Notes: generated from the sequence alone by a model not told the origin. DNA of 64,000 nucleotides from Catonia carolina (GCA_035578175.1 JAQMRL010000001.1:52723553-52787552), one strand, 5' to 3'; positions 33,851 to 47,458 are shown, counted from the first letter of the stretch. Numbers and translations: made by a program.

Positions 33851-36244
33851 TTATGTAAAATGTTACAGAAACTTAAATCTTCCTTGAAATTTAATTTTCT
33901 GGTCAAATTTTAAAAGTATTAAACTGCCGACGGACAGACTAGAAAACATTCAATGCAAATAACTACTACCTGCCAAATACATAGCAATGATTTGCATTTG
34001 TTAATTGGCACAAAGTGAGGTCCAACTGTGAGAATATAACCAATGCCAACAATAAACACAATACGCCCGTAATAGGCTACTTTATAACACACATTCTATT
34101 GAAGCAGTATGTTGTAAAACAAGATAGTGAAAAAAGAAAACAACTGTCGTCCCTGAAAATGATTTGAATAATTTCTAAAGAAACCTAAGGGTACACAAAC
34201 GGAAGCAGTAACGTAACCGCTAAAAATAGTTTTTAATTAAATTAGTTAATGGTGTATTTTTCGAAACATATACAAGTAAACAAATCCTTGCCAAAAAATA
34301 AAATACGTTAAAAATTGTAATTTCATTAAATACGAACAGACGTAACTTATAAAACCGAGGTTCTAACGTATAACAGAATAATTTAAACTTCTATCATAAT
34401 ATTCGTCAAAAACTAAATCCTTGAACTTTTGATTTACACAAGATTCAGAAGTTATTTACCTAGTGATTCACTAGTAAGACTGCTAGACTGCTAAGTCTCG
34501 CTCTACCAATATCCATATTCCAGGTACGATTCCTTAGCAGGCTCCCACACTAACCCACGATTAATAAACTATTAAAAAAGCCCTTAATAATGTAGCAAAT
34601 TTTTTGAGAAAACATTTCTGAAAAAAAACATTCAGAAAACTACAGATCTCAATATAAGTGTGAAAGCTCACACTGTTTGACTAAACCATACTAATTCTTT
34701 AACTTCCTGATCACCTAAAGAGAAATCGGCACATTTGTTCCTTAGGGGTTGTACAGAAAAACTAAAATATTCGTATTTCGATCATTTTTGCTAACAGGGT
34801 AGAAGGAGGTAACAACCCTCAAAAATACATATTATTTCTATACCATGCCGAAGAGCTATTGTTCTAACAATTCGAAGCGTATTCTTCAAGTGATATCTAG
34901 AACGAATAAAGCAGTATAATTTCGCCTACGTACTCCTTAAGACTATAAACAGGGTAGCTATTCTCAGGCAACAAATTTATTTGTATACCTTCCTAAAGAA
35001 CTGTAATTCCGGAACTCAGCATTAGTTTCCTCAAAAAGAAACCAAGAAAATTAAAATGTACACTGAAACTGGGAAAAACAACAAAATGTTATTTAATGTA
35101 TCTTTCTAAACATCATGCAGCGCAATAATTCTAATAGAAAATAAATCTTTCCTTAAACATTTGAATACAATATCGTAAAAAGACAAGTTAAGTTTAGAAC
35201 AAAGCAAAAACTAAAAAAATATGAAATAAAAAATAAATGTAAACTGCTTTCACGTTAACTACATAAAAGTTTGGTAATAGAATACATTGTCAGTGATTTT
35301 GTTTATCTCTTCCGTTTTTTTTTGCAATGAAATGTAAAGAAAATTTAAACATACCAGACAGAACACAATTTTAGGTAAATATAAAAGGAATACATTGTGA
35401 CTTTCTACAAATAAAAAAATAGAACATGTTTTACATAGACTTAGTTTGTTTCAGTTATTGTGAATTTACAAGAAATTTCTCTTGTAACAATTTAATTTAA
35501 TATTACAAGAATTCAAGGTAGAAAATTTCTAATTCAAAATAGGCAATTTTTTAAGAATAGATATAAGGCAAGCCTTCCCTTTAAAAATGTTATTTTTTGA
35601 CATAGAAATTAACGAATATCCTACATTAGAAATCACCGTAAAAATACACTAATTAGTTTTATAGCATACATTAGCATAACTTAAGGATTTAATAGTAAGA
35701 AAATGCAACGCAGTTAAATTTATTCTAGATGTAGTAAAATAAAATATCAGGGTAGACATAAACCCAGATGTTTTATCCCCAGTAAATTTACTATAAAGAC
35801 TAATGGCACAGTTTGCACGATTTGGTCTTATAAACGCATACAGCCTACTAAATATTCCTAAAATGTATTGAATTATATACTATACTCAGCCTTAACAGTA
35901 ATTTTTATCCACGTAGGCCTACGTAACTTACATCAAAATGAGCATTCTATACCCTCTAAATAAAAGTTAGTTTTATGCATGAATACGAATACTTCTTGCT
36001 TTTATTTATTGGAAACTGCTCTAAAGATAACCACCGAATTTGATCGCTGCTTCTGCCAATTCTTAATTTTTGCCGTAGATATGAATGTGTGGCTCTCACA
36101 TGGCCATCATAAAAGTTGCTCATCTGACCAATGTTACTTAACAATTAACGGTAACTTACTACCATTAATTAGATAACTGAACTGGCCTGAACGCTAAGAA
36201 TAATAAAAAGGTTAATTTGTACAATTACTCATTTATCTTGAAAT
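33851..36244. other. long AT-rich interval
   Basis: A tRNA-like stretch around 34465-34545 contains a B-box-like 'GGTACGATTCC' but no convincing A-box. Otherwise no genes or repeats were recognised. Confidence 0.45.
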
Positions 36245-36465
36245 TTTATTTTTAATATAGCGAAAACTGCAATCTTTTTTACGCAGAATAATATTCAGAT
36301 GAGTTTGCTTTTACCATGACATGAACGAAGAAAACCTCCCAATGGAGGAACTCAGAAATTTATTTCATACGTTGTATTGTCATTTTAAAATAAGTCCGTA
36401 GGGTGTCTTCGTTTCAGTTAACGAGTGTCGTTTGAATTATCTAAAAGTGAGAAGGCGAGAAGATT
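36245..36465 (+). repeat. unclassified dispersed repeat, copy 1
   Basis: About 210 bp here matches the reverse complement of about 53560-53760. Shared landmarks in order are 'agaataata', 'gagtttgctttt', 'gaagaaaacct', 'ggaggaact', 'tttatttcat', 'aagtccgtaggg', 'cgtttcagt' and 'gagtgtcgtttgaattatct'. A short frame with 'EENL..EELR' is present in both but is disrupted by a 1 bp difference. No known family is recognised. Confidence 0.75.
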
Positions 36466-36600
36466 TATGTGTGAATCAATTCTTCTTTGGTATTTTGGAC
36501 TGAATGTGTGTATGTATTTCATGTTTAATTGTAGGAATATATAAATCTCTGTGTAGTATTCTGTTTGTTATGTACAATGGTCATCATGCTGCGATTGTTC
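36466..36600. other. AT-rich spacer
   Basis: Nothing recognised. Confidence 0.4.
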
Positions 36601-36805
36601 TGAGCAGTTTAGACTGAAACCTTTGCAATTTCTATGTTGGGGTGGCTTTCCGTCCACCACCATTTAGTATCGAAACTTCAGAAAAACGTTGGACGTATAA
36701 TGGAGTACCTCCAAGAAAAACTGCTACAATTTGCATACCTCAGCCGGGAATCGAGCTAGTAACCCTGTTATAAGTTGTTATCTACAAAGCCAAAAAGGCG
36801 GGCTT
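36601..36805 (-). repeat. possible tRNA-derived SINE
   Basis: On the minus strand a B-box-like 'AGCTCGATTCCCGG' (about 36760) follows a weak A-box region, and a GC-richer body of about 130 bp continues downstream ('ggaaagccaccccaacatag'). No second copy is in the window and the tail is unclear, so the call is tentative. Confidence 0.35.
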
Positions 36806-37869
36806 TTTTAATCGTACAAAAGATGTCGAAGACTATCGTTTTGTTTTTGTTTTTTTTTCAAGGATAATACATTTTCCTTATTTCAGTTCAGTATTTTCGA
36901 GCATACAAGAATAGGCTGTACAATGAGATACTTAACTTTCCGCGTGAATAGAGTTTTGAAAAGTAGAAATACAGCCACAGTTTTAAACGTTACGCAAAAC
37001 TGTCAGCCAGAAAAGAACAAGCAGTAATCGGGCAACAGGGAGCAGTCAGAGCGCATCAACAATCTCCGAGCTATGCACCACTGCACAATGTTCAATGGCC
37101 CGACATTTCATAAACTGACGACTGACCCACGAGCTAAACCTGGTGCGTGCTGCACTTCCTGGTTTAACTGCTGAACTGCACGTGAGTTTAAAGGACAACA
37201 CGAACTGCATAATTAGCTAAAACAGCGATTGCTGTTGAGATTTTTTGTCTCAAGACTCCGTAGTTCGTACAACGATTTACTGTATCTTTAAGAACAACAT
37301 TGTTTAGTTTGACAGGAGAAACATATTTTACCAAAACAAATTTTAATTTTAATTATTTCCCATTTACAGAACTTTCGGAAATAATATCAATTTTTCTAAT
37401 TCGATTTCTACGTTCTTTTTTGAGTTAAGCAAACTTAGTACTACGATAATCAAGCGTGTGTTACCCCGTTAATTTTTTCTTGAGTTCTTAATGTAGAGGT
37501 TGTTTTTTCACTTCTCATTTTCTTTTCATTAATTCCGACAATGTTTTCTACCTTTCACCGCTACACTTCAGTGTGTTAATTTTCTTCTATTTCCGAAAAA
37601 TCCTGATGTTAAATTTTGTTATTAATATCTACCTTCTGTTACATATTTTAATGTATTTTACGTATTTTTCTCCTTCTTTGAACCATCATGGTTTGTTTGT
37701 GTGTTCTTCCAGCTTTTCAAATATTTTTTTTTGTATCTTTGTTAGTTCATCCCTAGAGTAGTATATCCGTACAAACTTATTCTTCTCTTTTATTTCATCA
37801 TATATAATTTTTTATTTATCTCTTTATTTGGGCGATTCTTTTACCGATTTCTTTATTTACCGATTCCAC
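36806..37869. other. AT-rich DNA
   Basis: A GC-richer patch at about 37030-37200 has no open frame of note. No gene is seen. Confidence 0.45.
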
Positions 37870-38310
37870 CATATATGCGAGGTCTATCCACAAAACCTTA
37901 AAAAACAACACCAGTAGGAATACAAGGTTGAGATTTTATAAAACAATAGCAGTGCCAACCCTACTTTATAGCAGCAAAACTGGGTGCTAGCAAAGACAGA
38001 GAGAGAGCAGATTGTAGGCATCTAAAATGAAATTTTTACGGCAAACTTATGGATGTAGTAGAGAATACCATTACAGGAATGCACAAATGAGGAAATTACT
38101 TACCATCTTCTCCATGAGTTATAGAGTACTGCAAAAAAATTACAGTGGATAGAGCATTTGAACAGGATAAGCGAGAATAGGATACCTAAGCAGGCGCTGG
38201 GTTACAAACCGGAGGGAAGGAGAGACCGAGGACGCCCGAAGAAGCGATGGGCAGAAGAAAAAGAAAAAAATTTGGGCGATTCCTTGCCAAACATCTTCCA
38301 TCTTCATTTA
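37870..38310 (+). mobile_element. decayed non-LTR retrotransposon, C-terminal part
   Basis: Plus-strand reading gives 'RLRFYKTIAVPTLLYSSKTG' (about 37930-37985), then 'MKFLRQTYGCSREYHYRN', and after frame changes 'HLNRISENRIPKQALGYKP' and 'GRRDRGRPKKRW' (to about 38250). This order (thumb, MKFLR.. block, H..RM..NRIP, GRR..GRP..RW) is a standard C-terminus of one large insect non-LTR family. The 5' part is missing and several stops occur. It is the same family as, or close to, the fossils at 33.2, 52.7 and 54.6 kb. Confidence 0.8.
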
Positions 38311-39589
38311 CAATTTCAATTATTTATAACTATGATAATTGTTATGACAAGTAAATACTTGTATCGCATTGTATCCTTTTATAAACAAATAAACGTTATT
38401 TACTATGTATTGTTTTCTTCTCAGTAAAAGTATTAATCTGTAATTTTGAAACACCAATTTTATAAATGTCGTGGCATTATTCATCATACATGAACGGTCG
38501 ATTAATTTTAGAACCTAGCTAATAAGGTTAAGAACTCGGAATGCAGTTTTCTACAGTTCAGCATTTTATCTCAACGCTACTGAGAAGATAACTTGTAGTT
38601 ACAATTTTGTAAACACAAATAATTCTTTTTCTTATTTTATTAAAGAAAAAAATGGTTTTTTAAAATAACTTTAGTTTTACATTTTTTTGTGTTAAATATA
38701 AATTTTTTGGTCAAACATACCTTTCTGCATAATGAATGAAAACAGGTAAAATGAATACAAAATTATTCTGCTGTTATTGTACCGAATTAAATTTTGAATG
38801 CAGAATCAACTGAACAAATTTTAAATCAGAATAAGAAAATTATTTTTACCTTTTCCACTACATGTACGATCATTGAACCTGGTAGTAGAATATTGGTCAG
38901 GCATATACCATAATCCATGTGGTACGTGCATTACTACATCGCATAAATATCAGAGTATTATACGGTACTTTGTAAAGATAGTAAGAAAAACAATTCTGAG
39001 TAAATGACAAGGAATGTATAAAGGTTAGGTAATTTTAGATAGATGAAAGGAAGAATTGTATCTTATCTTCTCCGTATAAATGAGGATGGTAATGATTCTG
39101 GAGCTATTCTAACAACATAATTTGGATTATGAGTTTCGAAATTGGTCTGATTCAACCTGTTGCTCCCACTAAAAATACGAGTAATAACAGCTTTACTTCC
39201 GCATGAACGAAATGAAATACTCCACAGAACTGTAACTTTCGTTGATCTCTATTAACTGTTTTTTTCAAACTTGATTAGATCTCATTGTCTCGGATCACGT
39301 AAAATGCCAATTAAAACTTCCAATACTATACAGCTAACCAAAATTATGGTTTAAAACGAAGTTTCCTTTGACTTAAGACTCTTAGGTTTAAGAGGAAGAT
39401 CGAAAACGAAAGGATTTGAGATGTATTACTTCTAAATTATTTTATATGAAAAATTATTTTTTATTTTATTACAGAATAAATCTACTATCTATTCACTACG
39501 GAACAATAAGTAGGTAAAATGAGTGAAAATTAATAAATCTGGGTATTTGTCTTGAATTGAGGATTCCCCCATCGATGAACCTCCTCTTG
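38311..39589. other. AT-rich DNA
   Basis: Nothing recognised. Confidence 0.5.
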
Positions 39590-40220
39590 ATAATTTTGTT
39601 ACTTGATTTTTTTATGTATCTTCAAAAAAAAAGTCTGTTGGATGTTTTAATCGTAAACTTTCAAGTGTTTCTCTATTATCTAGAGAGTTTACTGCCAAAA
39701 TGTTGGGATGGTTTTCTAATTTCATGTGATATGTTGAAGAAAAATTTTATATTTCGTGTTTTACCGTTGGTGTGTTTAAATCCAGGTTTATAATTTTGTT
39801 AAAGATGTATCATGGTGATTAGTGAGTGTATTAAAAATTATTAATTGGTATCACAGAATAATTTTTATGCTGAAATTAATGATCCGTCCTCAAATTTGGA
39901 TTTGATGTGTACAAATGGATTTCGAAATCACGTTGTAGATTAGAATTTTGATGGTGAAAGGTTTAACTTTTTTCCCAACATCCAGTAAAATTATTTATAT
40001 TTGATGTCCATTTGTTTTCTTTTAATGTGTATATGTGTTTTCTATATAAAACATTTATCTAAATTCATACCAAGATACTTGTGTGAATCAGAACGATAAA
40101 GTAACGTTATTAAAATATATTTGTGAACAGTCATCTCTTCGAAGAGTAATTTTGGCTGCATTAGTTTTTATTTTTTCACGTCTTCTGCCAGTTTTGATAT
40201 TTGTTTAATTGTCCTCAGTA
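39590..40220 (-). mobile_element. decayed Jockey ORF2, C-terminal third
   Basis: The minus strand from about 40210 gives 'NAAKITLRRDDCSQIYFNNV', corresponding to HVTFTTRRATCPPVQLNGKN in the intact element. After a heavily eroded stretch it gives 'LDLNTPTVKHEI', 'NFSSTYHMKLENHPNILAVN', 'SLDNRETLESLRLKHPTD'. Landmarks PTV.EEI, Y...L..HPN.LAVN and LLDN..T..RLKR are typical of Jockey C-termini. Stops and frame shifts are frequent. This subfamily differs from the intact copy, which has HVNHLALN at the same place. Confidence 0.75.
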
Positions 40221-40977
40221 TCTCTTGAATGTACATGTCTCTTAATTGTTGTGATGATTTCTATAATCATACAGAAAAAATATATAGAGTAAGTTTACGA
40301 ATGAATGAATAAAATCAGTGGATGTAACTCGCTTAAAAATGGCTAAGAGGGCGTAGGAAAAAACAGAAAGGTGACGCAATGAGTTTTAAAATTATTTCAG
40401 AACGAAACGCATGTGATCATGATTCTACTTCCACATTTAAAATACGAATCCATTAGTTCATTAAATAACAGCTTCGCAAGTTGTTATCTCGAAATAAGAA
40501 GATCGAATATGTGTTAAAATGTTCCCTATTACTTAAATTAAACAATACAGTAATGTATTTATTTAAAGGTAATTGTTAGACCTATTTTATTTGTTTGGTG
40601 CACGGTCTTCCCACTAGAGCATTCAGTGTGGGTTGAACACACCACCACACTAGATTGTTCCAATATAGATAGACCTGCTAGTCATCCTACACATTATTTC
40701 AAAGATTATGATTCAGTAGTCGACAGAAACACACATTAACGCTTAATTACGTTTTCAATGTCAGACGATCCCACACGGAACTTTTTTTTAAAAAGGTACG
40801 GTTATATGAAAAGGATTTTAACTCCAGATTATCTTGAAATTATCGGTTCAAATCAAATTAACAATTTCAAACAATAAAAAATCAATTATATTTCCTTATA
40901 AATTCTCAAGATTTATCATTAATGTAATTAATTCCATAGATAATTGAATCATTTAAAATTTAAAAACCTTTTTTGAA
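40221..40977. other. AT-rich DNA
   Basis: Nothing recognised. Confidence 0.45.
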
Positions 40978-41294
40978 ATCCCTAATGTGTGAACGTTGCA
41001 ATTTATTCAACTTAATAACGAAAAGCAACCCTTTACCCCAATGAGATGAGAATGATATGTATGACACGTAAATGAAGTGTAGTCTTGTACTGACTCAGAC
41101 CGACCATTCCTGAGAGAATATGGGTAATTGAATCCCAACTATCAAAGTACACTAGTGACCATTGTCTAGTATTCAAATCCTTGTAAAAGTAACTCCTTTA
41201 CAAGGATTCTAATCACGAAACCTTCGTTTCAAAAAATCAGCTGTTACACAGCGGACTCGCGGCGACGACTTCACCACTAGACCATCCTGGTGGG
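40978..41294 (-). repeat. tRNA-derived SINE family 2, copy 1
   Basis: Read on the minus strand, it starts 'cccaccaggatggtctagtg' (an A-box-like GGTCTAGTGG), continues 'aagtcgtcgccgcgagt', 'tttgaatactagacaatgg' and 'cgtgtcatacatatcattct', and ends 'gcaacgttcacacattaggg'. The plus-strand copy at 50084-50423 shares each block in the same order. The tRNA-like head at the 5' end marks it as a SINE. No convincing target-site duplication was found for this copy. Confidence 0.85.
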
Positions 41295-43072
41295 TTTATA
41301 AAGCCCTAAGTATAAAAACGAAAGATTTGGCTCGCTTCCTCGCTTGCTACGAAATCTTCAGAATCACGAGTCCTAGAGAGTTGAAATTTGGTATTTAGGG
41401 TACATTTGGGTCGTAAGGACTCGCTAAAAAAACCGCGATTTTGAAAAATTAATTTATTTAAAGGAATGAAATGGAAACAATGAGAAATTAAGTATTTTCA
41501 AATTGCAGTTTTCACGCGTACATTAGACCAAAAGTTTAAATTACACAAATTAAAAGGTATTTAACGTGTTTAATTTACATTGACTTTTGTGTTCCAAACG
41601 TTTGCAGTCCAATGCTTAATTTATCTAATACTTACATTTTTCTTTTAAAAACGCATCAAAATCCGCTCGTCCATTGCACTTATGTAGTATTGCAGTTATT
41701 GATATTCAAGAAAATTACAGGAATAAATCTTTAGTTGCTTAATAAACAACAACAAGATAAGTTTTGAAATATTCAATTCGCAATGTTTAAAATTCAATCG
41801 ATAAAATAAAAATTAAAAGTGTTCAGTGAACGGAGGATGCTAGTAGCCTATTAAAACATAATTTTACAAATTATTAATAGTAAAAATATTAGGTAAATAA
41901 TTTAATAGATTCGTTTTTTAGCCAAAACCCAGTCAACTATTTCAATCGTTTCTTGGATTGATATTTGTTGGTGAAAATAAATGGAATTCCCTAAAAAGAA
42001 AATTATTAATTTACTCGTAAACGCAAATTCGTTTTTTTCCACAACTTAAGCTTTGTCCATACTAGAACTAATGGGTCAGTTGGCTGACTAGATAAGCGAC
42101 ACAAAATTTAAAAAATATATATGTAACCTTATTTAATTAACTAAAAAAAATGTCGAAAGAACCAAGAATTTAGAAACGCAAAGTGAAAACTTAATGCAGC
42201 TTTAAAGAATTTACCCTACTGCCGAGCTTGTTATTTAAACTAAAGTAGCTATATATTTAACAATAACCAAAGATATTTCAAAAGTACACTGACTGTTAAT
42301 ACCTTCCATGGCACTTGAATATGAGTAAAAGCAAAGTTTTTCAAAAATATGCTGTCAGCGACTTCATAAAATATCAACAAATTATTATCTTTCAAAATTA
42401 ATTTTACACTTTAAAAAAACGTAATTACAACTACTTTGATTTGAACTTAACATAGTACATTAAGACATCTGTCATTAACATTTGTCCGGGAACCACAAAG
42501 CCGGCTCCGCACAGACGACGGAGTAGGAGACTTTTTTAATTTTAAAATTACCGCAAGAGTCTTACTAAGGAGTTGTGTTCTCGTTATGCCATTCTTGGAG
42601 TCTTTTCACACAGCATCGTCATCTCATTTACATTCATTATACAGATTGAATACAATAGTTGTAATTTGTTTACCATTTTGAGACATTATAGTATACATCA
42701 AGTATCAATAGACATTTTTAAAAGCTTTGTACGAGTCTAAATTCTTAACATTCTTTCACTGTAGGCTTTCCTTCTTTCGTTCATCCATCCGCCGTATTAC
42801 TTATGTTCTTCGTAAAACAATATTTAAAACCCGTGATGTCTTCTTTGTTGTTTCAATACTTATGTTATTTGTTTCTATCTTGTCAATGTTCTGCCTCACT
42901 TCTTTGAACCGTGTGCCTCATGTATATTGTCTACATAATCCTTGCAAGTCCAAAAGGCATATATATGAGCGTACAATTAATTGGCTCTGTATCACCCACT
43001 ACCCTCATCATTTTTGAGCTTTATCGAAGTACTTACGTGTATTTGACTATCAGAACCAAGAAACAGACAATC
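41295..43072. other. AT-rich DNA
   Basis: The block directly to the right of the SINE (41300-41440, 'cgaaagatttggctcgcttc' onward) is mildly GC-richer and may be another repeat. A 96-codon frame at 42727-43017 shows no motif. No gene is called. Confidence 0.45.
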
Positions 43073-43080
43073 TCCTAGAC

Positions 43081-43415
43081 CAGGGGTTGGGAACCTTTGG
43101 CCAGTAGGAGCAAATCCAAACTATAACATAACACTGCGGGCTCATTTAAAATATACCGTATCATTGCGTAAAGTAGGCTACTTATAGGCAAGCCACATAG
43201 ACTCTTAGCCTGCCTGCACTCTGAAAGTCTACATTAGTGCTACTCATGTAAAATAAACTTAATAAATTTACGTTTCTTAATTAAAAAATAACGGAGCTAT
43301 ATTTTATATACTTAAAATTTTACAAATATTATTAATAACCAAAACAAAACTTCTAAGAGGGTTCGCGGTCGCATAAATGACTGGCCACGGGCAAACGTAG
43401 GGTTGCCAACTCCTG
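43081..43415. mobile_element. hAT-type MITE with 8 bp target-site duplication
   Basis: The left end is 'CAGGGGTTGGGAACC' and the inverted right end is 'CAGGAGTTGGCAACC' (12 of 15 agree or nearly so). It is flanked by a perfect octamer TCCTAGAC at 43073-43080 and 43416-43423. An 8 bp duplication and CAG(G)GGT...GGCAACC ends are hallmarks of hAT-superfamily elements. At 335 bp, with no transposase frame, it is non-autonomous and would rely on a transposase supplied from elsewhere. Confidence 0.9.
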
Positions 43416-43423
43416 TCCTAGAC

Positions 43424-45631
43424 AATAGTGAAACACTCAGCAGAATGCTCAGACTACACCCAACACTTTTATTCTACAATTTCACTTAAAAAACCACAGC
43501 AAATTTTTCATTTATAGAGTTATAGGACGGGGTATTACACACTCATGACTCACACAAAAAACACGTCTACTCATTATTCTATTAGAGAAAATCGCAGATT
43601 CACAGAAACACAAAAAAGATTGACATAAACATAATGTAAGTTAAGTAATGCACATGTAAGTAAATGCGAGTAATGGTTACCACAAATTAAATGTCTATTA
43701 CTTGTCGCAATTTTATAAATTTAAGTAGAAGTCAGACATGGTCACTCGCCTTTTGATATTACATAAACTATATTATCTCAAAAAAATTTTTCTCTATCAT
43801 TTCCTACCCATTCTGCATAAAATTTGCATTTGGAAATCATTTTAATAACTTGCAAAATCATATTCTAATAATACTCACATTGAACGGCCCTCTACATCGA
43901 GTGGATGAAGAAAATTTAAAACTATTTTTAGGATTCTTCAAAAACCTAAAGTGCAAGAAAAATGATTTAATGAAATTGAAACAAACCAAGAAAACATAAT
44001 TAACCAAATCAAATTCTTACTACAGACTTAAATGGCTTTCACAAACAACAAAATTGAAATACCAAATGTAAGTAAAAAAGGAGAAAATCCTACAATGAAG
44101 GAATTCTGAGAGTCTGGGCAGCAAAAAGAGTTTCCAAAAATGTCTAAAAATACTTTATCTGATCTAAAATAAATTAAACAGAAAAATATCTACTTGTTTA
44201 CTGTTTAAGTGATATATAACTAAACACTTCGTTTTCTGACAATAAAAAATAATACTCTACAAAGAAATCAGATAATTTTTAACAAGTAGGTACACTAGGC
44301 CTACTATGTTGAAACAAAACAAACCAGATCAGAAAAATGTTGGCACAGTGTCTACATCAAATATTCAACGTGATTGTTACGATTCGACATGTAACACAAG
44401 AACAGATATTAATTCTTATGTTCAATTTATAACAAGTAATGATAATTTTAAAATACCGAGAATTTTATCAGAGATAAAACAATGCAATTTTATAACTCTC
44501 TAACAGATGATTTTTTTTATTTATCATTTTAATACAAGTAGATTATGAAAATACATAGGCGCGGTTAATTTTCTCAATTGCGATAACATTACATGTTTTC
44601 TTTAAAACATAAGCATAAGCAATAATATTTAATTGGACAATTTTAATAAAAAAAACTTGTACTACATCATTATTATAAAACACGATACTTTGTTTATTCT
44701 TTCAATTTTGCATAATTAATAATCTGTTACAGAGTAATTTTTCTACAGTTTCTTTTTAGAATAAATAATGCTTGTTTATTCCTTTCCGTAAATTTTTACT
44801 TAGAATTTAATTTTTTTAAGAATTTTCCTAATTTATTTCCTTGTTTAGAAAATATAGATGGTATTACTTTACATAACTTATTTAATTATTGCGGTTAATA
44901 TTTTTCCTAGTTTTGCTTTCCAATAATTTTCTTTTTAAGGCTATGATATTTAAATACCAAATGGCAACTAGAACCTAATCTTCAAATAACCGGAAATTCT
45001 CTTATTTAGATCCCCAAACCATACTAGAAAGTGATCTTTTTATAATATGATCTTTTTTTTTAGGTAAATTTAATAGGTTTTTACCCTCATTTTGAGGTTG
45101 TAAGTGAACTAATTGGAAATTTGTATATGCTAAAAGTTAGATGGATAGAAATGAAATATTATTGTATGACAAATTAGCGCATAAATAAGTAGGTTAGGGT
45201 GAACAATAATTTCTTCCTGAAAAGCCTAATAATCGAAGTACAGTATCATTTTAGTACGGTAACCAAAGTCCATTATACAGGGCAATGATAGTTACATAAA
45301 AGGGAGCTTCTACACTAAGTCTTAATGGTTTGCACCAGATAAGTTTTTCTTGTCTTTAATCTTATATCTAGCACTAGTCTTATAATTAGCACAACCTCTA
45401 CATTTCATCACTTTTTTGCTTCACGTGGATGCAAAAAAAAGAAAGAATAATATTAAAGCATTTTCTAGATTCGCTTAGTTTCAGTTTAGATACTCAAATT
45501 AAAAATTTAGTCTTATTGAGTTCAAAATATTTACCAAATGAAATTTGTAAAGTATCGTTGAGAATTTTCGAAGATCTACCCCTATAGCCTACTCAATGAT
45601 TTTCGAAGTCGTCATAAAATTGGAAATTGAC
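43424..45631. other. AT-rich DNA
   Basis: Nothing recognised; frames are short and AT-driven. Confidence 0.5.
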
Positions 45632-45900
45632 TTATTGATCAATTTTGAGCAAGTTTGTTTGGGTGTCTGTGAAACTTGTTGAACGTACGTATCCTTTACA
45701 AACGGAAAAGGCTATATTTTTTACAAAAGACATCTTCAGATCATTATATAATCTTGCATTTGAGACATAAAATGGAGTTCCAGTTGTGATCCTCAGAAAT
45801 TTTGAATAAAAGGCCTGAATTGTTCTATGTTCCAAATACCTGGATAAGTCTAAACTGGTTATAGCATTGATTTGTATTGTGAAATTTTTTGTCGAAGTGG
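45632..45900 (-). mobile_element. decayed Jockey ORF2 C-terminal fragment
   Basis: The minus strand gives 'QYKSML' and 'PV.TY' (about 45870) and, in another frame, 'TIQAFYSKFLRITTGTPFYV' and 'SNARLYNDLKMSFVKNIA'. These match YKSMLKPIWTYG, LQRFQSKILRTI..APWYI and NADIHRDM of the intact element. Stops interrupt it. Confidence 0.8.
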
Positions 45901-47127
45901 ATTACGTGATCGAGAACGTACAAGAGAGTAGAGTTTTAGAAATTACTTCTAAACTGTTAGTTTTAGATTGATAGGTAATTTAGATAGTCGTGAACATAGG
46001 GTTCTTAGTAGTCTTCGACCAAAAACAATAAAAAAATTAACCCTAACAAGTAATTTAGTCATTAAGAGCTCATCTTCAGATCAAATAATAATATTTTTAG
46101 TTTTTATCAATTACAAGTAAAAAGTGTAAATGTAGTGGAAGAAAAGTTTGAACGAAGTCTCTGCTCACTTAACTAATACTGAATAACTTTCCATTAACAT
46201 GTTAATTTCGTCACTCAATTCGAAAAAGAACAACACAGTGCGCGTTTAAATATGTAACTGAAAAGTTTTACAATGGTGTAAAACATGTAGTATTTGTATA
46301 CCTACCGGAAGCATAAAAGTGAACGTAATTTCTGATTGTCAACTAAATATTACAAATACGTTTACGACAGGTAAGAATTTTCATAGAAAACACATTATAA
46401 TAAATAGAGCAGGGGTAAATTATGTTAATGTTTCTTCAAGTAGTGTCTGTTTATAAATTGTTTCAGAGGTAATAAAAAAATTATTTACTTCGCATAAATT
46501 AGAAAAACAAATGATAAATGAATGCATAGATGTTGGAACAGACGCAGACATAAATCTTAGAATATTTATTTCGTTACATCACGTAATAAGTGCAATTAAT
46601 TGGTTTCATCGTACCACAGTTTATTTACCTCAAACATAACATTTTATGTTGCACTCCACAGTAAAATGCTAAAATTACCTTTGATAAATTATAAATTCAT
46701 AAGAGACTTACTAAATCAATAAGCAATGGATCACTTTAATAACCTCTCTAGAAAACTAAACAAAAAAAACTGAAACAATAACAACTGATTGATGGGTGAC
46801 TTCATGATTTCCTACATAGTTACAGTAAAAAAGTGTATTTTTTGAAGTAATGATGATAACATTATGATGATAACAAAATTGTCCAACATGTACACCAAAA
46901 CTTTCAAAAAAACCACTTAGCTAGCTAAAACGCAGGTTGGTCCATGGGTTTACTAACATACTCAAATGATTATTGTGTTATCCTGTTCAAGATGTACCAG
47001 CGGCAGCTATTTTCATTCTTGTACTTCACCGTAACTATTTATGATGGAATAAAACTCACTTATGTAAACTATTAAGATACATAAATGAAGTTTATATTCT
47101 TCGAATAATAAGTAATCAAGATAACTT
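45901..47127. other. AT-rich DNA
   Basis: Nothing recognised. Confidence 0.5.
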
Positions 47128-47458
47128 ATTGCCCATAAAAGGCGGTTAGAGTGTTAAATTATTTGCACTTAACCTGCTAGTTCCAGGGTGACAAAAAATT
47201 GTTCTGTTTTTTATCTCGCGGTCAGCAAATTATATGACTGAAGCATTTAAGAACAGAAGAGTTAGAGGTGTAAAAAACACTAATCAGAGTTATCTCCTCT
47301 GAGGGTAATGAATTTCATCATTATAAAATAGCCAGACCCTGTGGTGAATGAAGTGAAGATGTAATTTGCAGGATGTAAAATAGATGCTTTTTAAAGGGCC
47401 TGCCATGGTGATAAGCATACTTTTCCACTCAGGCCATTGTAAACCACCTCACTCCCAG
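47128..47458 (+). repeat. SINE-like repeat family 1, copy E (3' end missing)
   Basis: It starts 'gcccataaaaggcggttaga' and follows the family through 'aagcatttaagaacagaaga', 'agttatctcctctga' and 'gataagcatacttttccact' to the 'aaaccacctcact' block, then stops. It directly abuts the Jockey fossil at 47470, so one probably inserted into the other. Confidence 0.8.

Noticed and set aside
34465..34545. tRNA-like stretch with B-box-like GGTACGATTCC
   Set aside because: A-box is missing and no SINE body or duplicate was found.
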